This document shows positions 37,887 through 50,172 of a stretch of 64,000 nt of DNA, piece after piece. This DNA comes from Strigamia acuminata (lineage: Eukaryota; Arthropoda; Chilopoda; Geophilomorpha; Linotaeniidae). The notes beneath the pieces are model-generated. The model made no database searches and was not told the origin of the DNA. It saw only the letters and a program-made list of their open reading frames with translations. Position numbers and translations under genes: made by a program. The stretch spans positions 23,429,060-23,493,059 of the forward strand of contig OX442314.1 of NCBI GenBank assembly GCA_949358305.1, read 5' to 3'. Position 1 is the stretch's first letter; every line of letters starts with the position of its first letter.

Positions 37887-38173
37887 TATAGAGTTTGTGT
37901 CCGGTATCTTGATGCCAAATTCAAACTGCGCTTCCCATTCTGCGCATTTGATTTCCTAATTCCTGCGGATTTGCCAATATCCTTTGGTTAAATCGATAGT
38001 ACTAACTCATTAAAATTCCCCAATTAACAAAACTACTTTACAGCATGTTACCAAAATATTGTTTCTTTATTTCCTTTGTGTGCAACAAGCTTGTCAATCG
38101 TCATGTTAAATGCACGCGCAGAATGGGATGCGCAGTTTGAATTTGGCTTGAAGATACTTGGCGCAAACTGTAT
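37887..38173. mobile_element. MITE-like inverted-repeat element (CTACAG-end group, copy C)
   Basis: Inverted arms of about 75 bases flank a 140-bp centre. The left arm contains GGTATCTTGATGCCAAATTC then AAACTGCGC and CCCATTCTGCGCAT; the right arm is the reverse complement with a few changes, ending ..GCAAACTGTAT. Related arms occur at 40714-40868 and 58558-58767. The family cannot be named from the sequence. Confidence 0.75.
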
Positions 38174-38484
38174 GTTAATACCATTAAAGCCCGTATCTTT
38201 AATTTTACTATTTAAAAACCTTTAGCCACACAAACATCTGTAATGAAATTTGACAAGATGGGATAAGGCATGCAATCAAACATAATCCCATGAGACCACA
38301 CGAAATAATTATCAAATTCTTATTAATTTTAATGAAACGTTTTTTCTTTTTAAATCCTAAATTCCAGTATACTTCCACGAGCTACAGCTGTTATTTAATT
38401 AATTTAATTTTTTTTTAAAAAACCATTAATGATTCCTCTTCCCATAGGAATAACATGGAAGAAAAATGTTCAAATTTTCTTTTA

Positions 38485-38516
<32 letters not shown>

Positions 38517-40713
38517 TCACCAAATTAAACCTTAACATTAAACTAATCAACTCGCTATTTCCCGATGATGAACACTGACGAACACGCACTTATCTTTAAT
38601 ATCTCACATCCTACACACCCCGCGACCACGTCTTTACTTCCATTTCAATTTTAATTATATTGGTTTTATAAAACACACTGCAATAAGAGTGCATTTTCGT
38701 GATAAGCCGAATGACAACCCATTTCCAACCCTATGCTGACTCATTCTCATTACACACAGCATGCAAGTCGATGTATGAGAGAGGAAATCTTCCCATTCAC
38801 ACAAACCTACCTAGTGTTTTTGCTCACCAGGTGGGTCATCTTAGGGTGGGGTCAATGGCCCTTTCAATAGTAGCTCGATAGTATCACGCACAAGACAAGA
38901 AAAGAGGGAGAAAAAAATAAATAATGAAAAGAAGAAGAAGAAGAAACTCATCACCTTCAGCCACGCCCTGCAATACAGGACAACCTCAACACGTTTGAGA
39001 CGGGCTCGGTAATTGAAGAATGCAACCATGGAGGACAGGACATGAACTCGAGCCTTAAAGAAAAAAAAAATAAACTTTATACTCTTATCAGAGATTCTAA
39101 TCGATAGCACCAGGGGGATTTTTCAGTCTCTTCTTCTTTTTATTCTTGCCGACAACTTTGTAAAACATTCATTTAAGCGTGCGTGTTGGAAATATATACT
39201 CAATCTCAGCTTTAACCATAAAAACTATCGTAAAACTCAAAATGATGTGATGCAATTTCCAATTCAAAAATCTAAAGTATTAATTTTAACTTGGCTGATG
39301 TTTATCTAAAATGAATTAAGTAAAAATAAATCGCTTTTTATTATATTTTTATTGCTTTGTATTTCAAACATTCAAAATTATATTTTAATAAAAAACTAGT
39401 TGTGCTTGCGCTTGAAGTAGGTGACATGGAAAAGAAGTTGACATTTTACCTTTCTATTTTTTTTGTTTGAAGAACAAATTAATGGGGCAAATTAAAACCT
39501 TCACAGTTCTTTCTTTTAAATTAAATCAAAAAATACATGATGGTATTTAAGGCGAGTTCAATTTTTATATTTCTATTTTTTTAAAGTCTCGGTCATTAAA
39601 AGTAGTACCATATTTCTGGCTATAGAGGCGCTTCAATTTCAGGGATAAATTTTTAGTTTTGAACACTTTCTTTGTATGTTACATAAGTGTTACTTACATG
39701 ACACACATGCGACTTCTTTTGGATGTCGACACTGGAGGCACTCAAACATTACTTTATAGCATTTCACGAAATACTAGCTGCATTCAAAAACTAAAATATT
39801 TTGTGTTTTACTTCAATTTTAAACCAAAAATGACATCATTTCAAATATGTTTCTGTTTGTCTTATCTCTTATGCAGCAATCGAAGGACGTTTGAATAGAA
39901 TAAAAATGGACGTCAATGAAGCAACCATTTGTGTTTTAAAGAACTAAATTTTGTGCAAAATTAACTTAAACATTTTTTTTTTAAAAATCAACAATCTAAA
40001 AAAAATAAAATTATCAAATAAAAATAAAATAAACCAGATTTTTATTTCAGTATTTACTTCTCTTGCATTTATATATTTAAAATAATGTTTTTTAAAAAAA
40101 ATAATAACACAAAAAAAACCTTGCTCTTCTTTGCTCCTCTAACCCTCTAAGCTCCTTGTCTTTTTAAAATAAACGTTTTCCTTCCTTGTTTTATAAATGA
40201 CAGTGGACAGAGGCCAGAGGCGGTATTAAACACAATGGAGGAAAAACATCTTCAATGAGAATTATAGGTTAAATGTATGCGGAGCATGTAATGGAAAAAA
40301 GAGAAGAAACGCACAAGATCAAAATGTCTGTTGATTAGCCATAAAGGCACACCTTTAAAATTACCTTAACATTTTGAACCTTAAAAACTACACACGAGCA
40401 ATTTATAATCCAGATGAGGACATGTGATTAGGCACTGCAAAATAACCTCAAACAAACCTTCATACCCGCTTAAGGATCTTGTAATGAAGGAGGAGTAAAA
40501 AGGGTTATCAAATAGAATCATCATCCCACCCACGCAATACACACACTGAATCATAATCTGATAAATTGCGCATGATTCATGTGTCATCTTCAAAATCTAG
40601 TAATTGCATGAAAAGTAGGCCCGCTAAGCCATGCACAACAAAAGAAATTTTCATCCATTCATATCCCCCTCCCCATTCCTTTTCAGGGAGGAGAAAAACT
40701 CCAGAGAATAAAT
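38174..40713. other. Intergenic sequence, no gene recognised
   Basis: AT-rich DNA with a poly-A run near 38489-38516. A stretch starting at about 39606 (ACCATATTTCTGGCTATAGA) and a block at 39800-39842 recur in diverged form near 36228-36310, so an old dispersed repeat is present. No ORF is convincing. Confidence 0.55.
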
Positions 40714-40868
40714 ACTACAGTTCGCGCCCGCTATTTTCATCCCATTCTGCACACTTGATTTCCTAATTTCAGTTTAATATTAAGCCAATACTAAAATAAA
40801 GTAAATAAACAAACAATAAAGTTATTTAGAAATAAATGCATGCGCAGAATGTGATGAGCAAACTGTAG
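40714..40868. mobile_element. MITE-like inverted-repeat element (CTACAG-end group, copy D)
   Basis: About 155 bases starting CTACAGTTCGCGCCCGC and ending GATGAGCAAACTGTAG. Inside the arms are CCCATTCTGCACACTTGATT on the left and TGCATGCGCAGAATG on the right, matching the inner arm of copy C at 37887-38173. It is shorter than copy C and lacks the GTATCTTGATGCC segment. Confidence 0.65.
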
Positions 40869-40917
40869 CTGCATACAAAAGAGTCATTAAGTCTGGTTTA
40901 TCCAATTTAAACCAGTC

Positions 40918-41316
40918 TATACTCTGGCAGACCTTAAGAGTGGCCTTTCTCCCATTGGCCGAGCCATTTTACTGATACAAAAAAATAGACCAAAACACCA
41001 GAATTGCATTAGATGTTCAGACATTGTAATCTAACCTATTGTTAGGAAATTGTTTGCTTTCCTGACAAAGCAACCAATAAACGAAACAAAAATGTATTAT
41101 GAAATGCAAACAACCTAAAACCTTATTTTATGAATTAAAAAAAAACATTTTATTATAAATCACAAATAAAATTTCAGCATTTTAATCATTATAATAATAA
41201 AAAAATTAAGAAAAAAACAAAACTACTTTTCCTGGTGGTACGACACAGTCTGCAGATAGTAATAATGAGGCTGGGCCAATGGGAGAAAGGCCACTCTTAA
41301 GGTCTGCCAGAGTATA
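40918..41316. mobile_element. Inverted-repeat element, TATACTC family copy A
   Basis: A 399-bp element starting TATACTCTGGCAGACCTTAA and ending with its reverse complement. The arms of about 50 bases include CTCCCATTGGCCGAGCC. The interior shares ACCAGAATTGCATTA, CAGACATTG and AACCAATAAAC with the element at 52819-53258. There is no coding potential, so it is a non-autonomous DNA element or foldback element. Confidence 0.8.
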
Positions 41317-44300
41317 AGTGCATATTTTTAGACAGCAAGTTGTTTCAAAACACCAAAAACACCAAAAACACCAAAAAACACCAAAAACACCAAAAAACTT
41401 GTCTAAAATTATCTAAACTTGGTACAAATGTGCACAGCGCAACTATATCGGCCGCCATTGGGGTTACTTAGGCCACCAAACTACGGTATATGAATACCAG
41501 ATCGATTTAACTGTTCGTTTAAATATGTTTAGTCCCCATGACGTTTTAAATTTCCAACTACCGATCAATTTTCAACATTATACGCTTAGCGACCGTATTT
41601 AATTTTAATTGCAGTTAATTCTTCGAATTCTCATCAACATTTGTCACAAGCTTCGTTTATTAAGAAGACCAAATAATAAACAATCCAATTGCGCAATAAT
41701 AAAGGACGATGACAGAATTTCCTGGTGGCAAAGAATCGGCACTTTAACTGTTGAATACTTATTTTTAGGGTCAGAGTACTCAACAAAACCAAATTCCCAC
41801 ACATCACAAGTCCCTCGATATTAAATCAGGTGAGAAAACAATACATGTTTTCGGTGCTATTACAGGTGACATCAATGACAGATATGCTCTCACGGCTATT
41901 AAACCTCGTAATTCAAAGGAATTCAATTTTTTTTATTATCCTTTAATTGCTATATAAGGGCGTGACTTGATTTCCACTCAAACATTTATTTACGTCTCAC
42001 TTCTTCCTTAAACAAAATCAAAATTAAAACACAAATTTCCACCTGAAACATCACAAATTGTTTATTCACTCGTCCCAGCACGCAATGCATACGACTGGAC
42101 TCAGCCACAGGTGATCCAACGCATACAATAGTTGGCGTCACATGCCTAAGACAAGACAAAGAAATTCGGGGTCAAAGATGAATGCAGATTCAAATTTATC
42201 AATAATATCAAGGAAAAAAAATCCAACAAAAAAATTTCCCAATAATATTCATTCATGCCAATCGCAACTTTAAAAAACAAAAAAATTAAAAATGTAAATT
42301 CATTTTCAAGAAAAGATGACACCAATAGAGAAGAAACTTCATACCGCATACTGTGTAAGAGACAATGAAGTACCTGTCAAACACTTAGCACAGGTGAAAT
42401 CACAGTTGGTTGAAGGTATATTCCCATCCCACGCGACCACCTTTCCCTTTAACCCTTTGTTCCCTCGACTCTATTTCATTATGTTTTACGAGACAAGTAG
42501 ACCGAAGGAATTATTTTTCTAGGTCTTATTTAAACTTTTCACTTTCAGGTCATCGTCAAAGCAAAAAAATAAATAAATAAAATAATAATAACAAAATAAA
42601 ATAAAATCCAATTAGTTAGGATTAAGCTCCGAAGAAAATAAAAATAAAAGAAATTCTTACTAGCACTCGTTTTTTATATCTGATGACAGAGCAATGGAAT
42701 GATTCCACCTGTTTGAACCTGTTGTAGCATCAACTCATTCATATTCAACTCCAGACAAAACAAACCAGAAGTTGACTCCAGCCCAAAGGTGCTGAGCCAC
42801 GTCAATCAAACCGTCCAACTAAACCTCTCCTCCAAACGATGACCACAAAGGTTAACTTTAGAAAATTAAAAGAATTAAACCTAATTAAATTCATTTAAAA
42901 AAAAAAAAAAAACTCCTTTTGTTCCCGACCTCAAACATGTAAACACCAAATTACAAAAAATTAACTCCACCATTTGTTTGTAAACACGTTAATTTTTCTA
43001 AACTAAATAAATTCCCAAACAAATCTTGACCTTATAAAAATAAAAGGAAAATACGAGATCGCCGACGGTTTTCCCCGAAACCCTTTAATGACACCGATGC
43101 ACGTAAAAACGCATTCTACAATTCACAGTTTGTCAAATAAATTTCAGCAGAAAAAATATTTCCTCATACTTAATGAGACCATCGTTACATTAAAAACTAA
43201 ATATCTTTTTTTTTCGTAACAACTAATTGGTCATTTATACATCTAAACCTCCTATTCTAATCATAAAATTCAAAATTACTGTTTAGCAACAAAAAAATAA
43301 GAGTTATAACGAAGAAAAAAAATCCAAACAAGAAAAATTTAATTTAATTTAATTTTTACACTCAAAATCCACTATTGTTGCGAGCAAATAAGCCATATTG
43401 CGTTGCGGATGCGCACCCACACCTGAAAGAAGACTATGCAACAAGGTGTGTTCGCCTCCAGGTGTGTAGGTGGGCAGATAGGACCAAGGTACAATTTTCA
43501 TTTCTCTCGTCCTTTCGACCTCAATGTTTGTTTCTTGGGACAATTGAAGAGGGAAAAAAGTGCTAAATTGAATACATTAGACCAACAATCTCTATACGGA
43601 GTAGATGGGTAAAAATCGGGTGAATGAACTCATACAAACTTGATTAGTAGTTCAAAATAAACCTTTTGTTTTCTCTTGGAGATCCTTATAATCGTGACTC
43701 GGCACAATACTGCCACGTGGCCCCATGATAAACCTTGTCAATTAAAAAAAAGTCGGAGCGAACTAAACACACCTTTAAGGCTTACAACAGATTTAAAAAT
43801 TCAATGCATGCATTCGAGTGAATCCTTGAAACTTAGAGTGACATAATTACAGGACGAACCTATATTTCTTATTAAACATTTTGAGAACAAAAAATTCAAA
43901 TAAGAAAAAAATAATAAAATTAGCACTTTAATCGATAATAAAATCCCACAGGTGGAGCCTTGGAATCCACTGTTAGACAGACAAGACAGGTGGATTTTTA
44001 TTTTTAAAAAAAAAATAAAAAAAAAATACATCAACTGAGTATTGGGATATAAATTTTTTTTTTTTTTTTTTTAAAAATAAATAAAATATAGAAAAAAATT
44101 ATTTAATTGCATCTTTCATTTCAAGAAGAAGAAACTATGTCAAAAATATGTCTAGTGGATATACCCACCTGTCTTTATCACCTCCATCTGCACCTGTCTT
44201 ATAATCTTATTACAAGTACTTACCGTATTATTACACACCGCATCATTTTTCATTTTTCATTAAAAATTTATTTTAAAAATACAAAAATGTAATTTAAAAA

Positions 44301-45419
44301 AAAATATTTCCATAAAGTCATGTTTAACTTGCAGTTAACCATGTTAAAAAGTCGTGCGCATGCCCACTGCAACTAAAAACAATAAACCGGCCGCCATTTT
44401 TAACGTTAGATCGAGACAAGCAGTTTAAATATGTTGTTTAGTCTAAATTACTTTACAAATGTGCCTCCTTTCAGGATAAATTTAATTACAACCAAATTAA
44501 AAACAAAAACGTTAATTTTTTTTCTTTATTACATAATTCGAAAAAACCAAAATAGCAAAGTTCGTTATTACCAGATGAAGCAGAGCATTGCCAACAATTT
44601 CTTTTTTTATATTCCAATTTCTTTTTTAAACCCACTGAAAACTACTTCAATTCTCACAAGAAGTTTTCAATTATATACCAAGCCCTGTTCTGCTCCAAAA
44701 TGGACCTCGCAACCGGAAGTAATGAGTTTACAAGACCAGGCTGGAAAAAAAAATTAGCCTGGAAGTGCCCTATACAACATTTTCTTTTTTGTTCCGATGC
44801 ACTTGAAGACAACCTTGAAAAGATTCCTCAAGAAATGCACCTGGCTCATCATTTCCACCCTTTTCTTTCCTTCAGCTGTTGCTGATAATACGAAGACTAT
44901 ACCTGCATCTATAACATTAATTTACAGTGTAATCCATCACTTAGCATATAAAAAAGAACATATAGTGCTACGCCACATACTAAAAAGATTACTTCCTAGA
45001 AATCTTATCTGAATCTCACCTGCTGATGCAACATTATAATTTCCAAGCACCATAATTGTATTAGCCATTCAGGTAATTCAGGTAACTTATGACCATCCTT
45101 GATTTAACTAAAATTAAAAGTATACGATGTGGATAGGATTTTTTTTATTATTTATTTATGTCATCTCACTATAAAAATTAGCCAATCGGACTTGCGCGTG
45201 GGAAAATAGGTCAACATAAGTGTCTAAAGATCTTTTATGCTGTCTTTTTTTTGTTGATTATGTGACAATTGAAGATAATTTTGAAAAAAAATTTTTTTTT
45301 TTGAAATTGTAAAAAATAATTGTAAAAGTACGAAGGAAAAAAAGCTTGAAAATTTTAAACTTTTGAAAAAAAAAATTATGAAAAAAAATCTCAAATTTTC
45401 AAAAAAATATACAAAAAAT

Positions 45420-45715
45420 TTGAAAAATAAATAAATAAATAAATAAATAAATAAATCATAAAACTTTTGAAATGTAAAAATATAAAAACTTTGAATTTGT
45501 TTTTAAAAAATATAGGATTTGCAATTTTTAAAAAAATATAAAATTTGAGATTTTGAAACAAATTCTAAAAACTTTGAAATATTGAAAGAAGCAAAAAAAA
45601 TAAAAAATAAAAAAAATATATATATAAAATTCTATATATTCTATATTCTATATATTCTATATAATTCTATATATAATATTGTATATATATATATATATAT
45701 ACGGTATAGAAGTTT
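45420..45715. repeat. AT-rich simple repeats (AAAT, TATTCTATA and TA tracts)
   Basis: An (AAAT)n tract at about 45425-45457 is followed by poly-A-rich DNA, then by repeats of ATTCTATATATTCTAT and a (TA)n tract ending near 45700. The surrounding DNA from about 45270 is almost free of G and C. Confidence 0.85.
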
Positions 45716-46095
45716 TGAAACATTTAAAAACTAAATGAAATAGAATTGAGGTCTTCAATGAGAAATTATACTTGTCAAACATTTCAACATAATTCCATTA
45801 ATAACATTGATTTCTAAATCAACATCGCAACAAAACCCACAACCTAATTTCTTTTTCATCACCCCAAAAACAACAAAACACTTTCCAAATCCATTATTTA
45901 ATTCCACTAAACACAATACCCAGATATCTAACAAACTTTATCCTCGATTTCAATAAACACAACGAAGCTATCATTATATCCCACATAATAATCATCACCA
46001 AACGTCCAAAAAAGTCCGTTCGAAAGTCATTAGAAGATTAACTCATTTCTTACAAGAGAAAGCAGACGGAGCCTCCGACCTTGACTAGTCTGATG

Positions 46096-46242
46096 CACCT
46101 GTCACAGGTGAAAAGACCCGTATCTGCCAGCATAATAAGTTATTCCACGCACACTTATGAGAAATTTATAAAGCGCTGAATGTGTTATTGATAACCTATA
46201 GGCGTCTTCAATTTCATAGGTTTCACCTGGGGTTTTCACCTG
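46096..46242. promoter_or_regulatory. Four E-boxes including a paired palindrome CACCTGTCACAGGTG
   Basis: CACCTG at 46096 and CAGGTG at 46105 form an inverted pair separated by three bases. Two direct CACCTGGG copies follow at 46224 and 46237. Spacing and orientation suggest a dimer-type or multi-site binding region; no target gene is evident nearby. Confidence 0.3.
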
Positions 46243-47368
46243 GGCGACACACGTCACCCGTGATGAATGACTTGCTTCCACCTTTGCCGCCCAATCTGTC
46301 AGGTTTGCAAGAATCTCCCCGTGCTTCGAACAAGGACTCCCGTCTTGGCTCAAAATCCTACGCAACTTTTAACTGATTTATTATCCTGTTCTCGATTACT
46401 CATGGATGTGTTTCCATTTAATTCATATTTCAACACACATTTCAATACGCATGCGTAAGTAACAGCTTTCTGTACGCTCAAAAAGTTAAACACAAAAAAA
46501 CCCATTTAAATACAATGTAAAAATAATTCAAAACAACAGCTTTTAAACGTTCAAAAAAATGAAAACAAAAATTTTCAATCCATTTTAAACGCAAAAAAAA
46601 ATTAATTCAAAACCCAAAAAAAAAAAATTAAAAAAAAAATTTTCTAATCCATCCATTCTAAGCCCAAGACCAAACCGCATCTCATACACCCCTATTATCT
46701 CTCATCTTTTCCCTTTTTTTGTCCACCCTTTAATTTTTTCAACCTAAAAACTCATCGCTTAAATCTCGTCACACTTGGATACAGGTAGCTCAGCGACCTT
46801 GAATATAATTCTACGACGCACCTACAAACTGATTTATCCCCTGTCACACATTACAGGACACATACGAGAGGAGGATCATCTGCCTACACGAAAAAGAAAG
46901 TAGTCAAATTTCAAGGTAAGCCAAGCATCAAAACTCCACACACAAATAATTAAACACAGAAAAATAATAAAAATATAAATAAAAAAAAATAAAAAAATCA
47001 TTTCATTGTCCATTATTTAACCTCACACAATCGCTGTACATGTGCCAACTTTTTTTTATTGCCCACTGGTATACTTTGCACGAAGTCTCATACGCCATCT
47101 TAGTAATTAAAGAAAATCTCTCCAACAAAAAAAAACATGTTAAAAAAGGCCGCTGATTCACATGATAGCATCCATCCACAATTGGGCCACCAAACAAAAC
47201 CCAAAAAATACACACACGTGCACAAAGCCCTTAAGATACTTCCCGGCACATCCTGCAAGAATTTAACATTTAAAATTGTATAATTTAAGGCAAAATAGAG
47301 CACGAGCAAAAAATTTATTTATGTCACACAAAGAAGAAAAAAGATATATTTATAAACACCGTATGCAT

Positions 47369-47500
47369 ATACAAACTCTTTACAACGATAATTCGTTGTA
47401 TCGAAATGTTTTAACACGGTGTTCTACGGCCAACCATTTTTAGGTATTCGTTACATCGATAATTCGTTATATCGCGATTCATTATAAAGAGTTTCGACTG
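47369..47500. mobile_element. Tigger/pogo-like MITE (copy 2)
   Basis: The right half, from GTGTTCTA(C)GGCCA to AGAGTTTCGACTGT, is nearly the same as in the element at 14727-14882, but a short segment after GGCCA is deleted. The left end (ACAAACTCTTTACAACG) has lost the CAGTCG tip. TATA-type dinucleotides flank both ends. Confidence 0.7.
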
Positions 47501-49307
47501 TATATATAAAGTCATGATTGAATTCATAAGGAGTAACTAGTCAATAAGCCTTCGACAGGTTTGTGCGAGATAGTATCAAGAGTTGAAGCCCGAAATGGCA
47601 ATGTTATCGCCTACGTCCTCATTAAGGATCCCACAGGACCACTTGTCCTCATCTGGGATCCCTGCAGGGAGATTTCTGTCACCTGTGCGAATCTCTACTC
47701 AGGTGGGCTTGTATTGGAATTATATTTCAAAAAGAGAAATAACGTGCAGCTGGTGGAGAAAAAAGTGATAAATATTCAGTTTTAACTCATCAAATATTTT
47801 TTTCCTTCGATTCGCCGTTATTTAAATTACATTTGATTTTTTTTCTTGCACTTTTTTGCCCTCGTGTTTTAGGGAGCACCTGCAATATTTTGATATTATT
47901 ATTTTCTTGATTATTCAACGGCACACAACTGAGACTTAGTTGGCAATGTAAGTGAGCAATTACATATGCCCTGTGATTAAAAGAAGAAGAAATTTTTTTT
48001 TAATAAATTATGAAAAATAACATTTTTAATGTCTTGAAAGAAGTTTTTAATTTTTCTAGGGTCAAATTTGAAGTTGTGTGAACAAGGAAAAATAAGCATA
48101 GTAAATCTTAAATTAAAAAAAAATATTATTTTCCAAAATGCAACCTGGATTTCGCCATCCTAAATCCCACGAACTAACATCACACCAATTAATCAATTAA
48201 GACCGCCAAGTGAATAAATACTCAACTAGAAGAATGAAAAATGATTTGATCGACCTTCAAACTGGTGTTGAGTTTTTATTTCTACAGCTGATATACAGTT
48301 TGCGAGGGTATACTGTGTATAAATTCACAAGAAAGTTTATAAATTTTTGGGTTTGCGGTTTGGGACGCGTGATTTACAACATTTTCATTCACTGCGCATG
48401 CGCAACGCATTTTTCCAACCAACTTTCAACACCCATGGCGCTGTACACAGTTCCACTAAACGTCACAATCAATCAGAGTGGCGCTTCACTCAGATTACTG
48501 ATTGGTCAATTAAAATGAATGAAAGTTTGGCAATTTAAGTTGAAATCCATTTTCCCCGCCTGTTTAGTATGTAAAGAGACGTCTTATTTTACGACTTGTG
48601 AACTACTTCACAATTCAAGTGACCATTTATGTTTTAACAGATGACTGCTAATAGTAGTTACTTGCCTATTTTTCCTCCAGCTCGTCCTCACGGCACGTAC
48701 CAAGCCTTTTTCCTGTTATAAAACATGGGTGAGGTTATGGCGGTTCAAATAATGGTTAATTTTTTTCTCTCTTTTTTAATTTCAATGAAGATGTTAAGTC
48801 ATTAAATTTTTTACAAACTTCCTGCGTGAAAACGTGACTGGAGTGAGCAGATATTTTTCAAAATTGCGACTACTTTTAATAGTTTTAACAGAAAAAAAGG
48901 CCTAGTTTCAAACTATCAAAATGGATTACCGTACGAAAAAAAATAGGTCTAAAGTGCAATTTTTACCCAAAATTTTATTACTCTTGTGTAAAGATTTTCT
49001 TTCTCAATTTTATTTTTTAAATTCAATCTGCAGCCACACCTGTGAGTTACATTTTTTTGGGACGCACGTCAAGCCAAACGACTCAATTGAATTTTGGGTG
49101 TTATGCAACTCAAAATCAAGGATGATTCCTCCCAGACATACCTCAGAGACCTAACGCCCAACCTTATAATAAGAGGGTATAAAAGAGGCTCGATATGGGG
49201 AATATTTCGACATATTTAAAGTTTTAAAGTAGAAAATCAAACGCACTTTTTCATTTTTTCGAACAAAAAAATTAAATTACCAAATTAAAACAAAAAACCT
49301 AATTATT
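47501..49307. other. Intergenic sequence, no gene recognised
   Basis: AT-rich. An ORF at 47561-47785 has a plausible composition but no family signature. The 12-bp palindrome TGCGCATGCGCA at 48393-48404 matches the NRF-1/Ewg site, and an inverted CCAAT box (GATTGGTC) lies about 100 bases further on. Confidence 0.5.
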
Positions 49308-49450
49308 CAGTGTACTCCGCACGGACTGGACACAGCATCCTCCGGAGAGCTGTATGGTCCGAACAGGTTTGCTGGACCCAACCATCACATATTTTCACTC
49401 AATTTCATGCAATGTTAAATTCCCACCCCCATGCACAGCCTCTTATACTT

Positions 49451-49742
49451 CGTTTACATGCACCGAATATTTTGAGTGGTGAATAAATCGAATGGTGAGA
49501 AAATCAAATTGTTGTGTTTACATGCAGAAAATAATTCGTGATCACTTTCAGTTTTCGACCAATGAGGAAGTGCCGGAAGCGATGCGCGCATGCGCAATAA
49601 AAATAGTTTGAGTTCACTCGAATTAAACAACCTTCTGCGAGGGATTATTCACTACTCGAATAATCCTTATCATCCCTGTTTACATGACAGTTGTGCACAC
49701 AAAATATTTCATCTTACTCGAAATATTCTGTGCATGTAAACG
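49451..49742. mobile_element. MITE with CGTTTACATGCA ends and a promoter-like motif cluster
   Basis: The left end CGTTTACATGCACCGAATAT and right end ..ATATTCTGTGCATGTAAACG are inverted repeats, and further GTTTACATG motifs lie inside. The inverted similarity continues into GTGAATAA/TTATTCAC. Near the middle are CCAAT (49559-49563), an ETS core CCGGAAG (49573-49579) and an NRF-1-like TGCGCGCATGCGCA (49583-49596). There is no coding capacity. Confidence 0.75.
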
Positions 49743-49746
49743 TACT

Positions 49747-50172
49747 ATAGGGTGTCCCAAAAATAACGCAAGATTTGAATTAGCCGCCATTTGTGCAATA
49801 AATTGTTGGCAACCCTGAAACAACAACGATTTGACAGCTGAAAGTTTAGGGTTTTATCTGCCGAAATTGGATTATATTGATGTGGCCAATATGTGGTTTC
49901 AACAAGACGGTGCCACATGCCATATTGCCATACAACCATGAAAACAATACAATTACTGCATGAGACATCACCAGTTTCGGTGATCAGAATTGGCCCCTTT
50001 TTCTTGCACCGTCTTGTTGAAACCACATATTGGCCACATCAATATAATCCAATTTCGGCAGATAAAACCCTAAACTTTCAGCTGTCAAATCGTTGTTGTT
50101 TCAGGGTTGCCAACAATTTACTGCACAAATGGCGGTTAATTCAAATCTTGCGTTATTTTTGGGACACCCTTT
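49747..50172. mobile_element. Palindromic mariner-like derivative with transposase remnants in both arms
   Basis: Two 167-base arms (49747-49913 and 50006-50172) are near-perfect reverse complements around a 92-base spacer. The ends are AGGGTGTCCCAAAAATAACG and its inverse next to TA. The end of the left arm translates as LPKLDYIDVANMWFQQDGAT, which is the mariner transposase motif around the second catalytic Asp. The spacer continues in another frame as TIQLLHETSPVSVI, the segment that normally follows. So the element is an inverted duplication of a mariner end fused to an internal transposase fragment. The 93-94-residue ORFs on both strands reflect this symmetry and cannot encode a transposase. 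Confidence 0.85.

Larger units (their letters stand above)
41317..47368. other. Intergenic sequence, E-box-rich, no gene recognised
   Basis: About 20 CAGGTG/CACCTG hexamers by hand count between 41828 and 46242. Two stretches containing GGCCGCCATT, AGATCGA and GTTTAAATATGTT (about 41445-41540 and 44390-44445) look like diverged copies of one repeat. An ACCAAAAAC microsatellite lies near 41345-41395, and AT-only DNA fills 45270-45715. No ORF resembles a known protein. Confidence 0.55.

Noticed and set aside
46783-46860. Possible tRNA start (GTAGCTCAG-like A box)
   Set aside because: There is no matching B box (GGTTCGA-type) or acceptor pairing within tRNA distance.
47561-47785. 74-codon ORF with coding-like composition
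   Set aside because: No family resemblance, a second frame is open over the same bases, and no splice context supports it.
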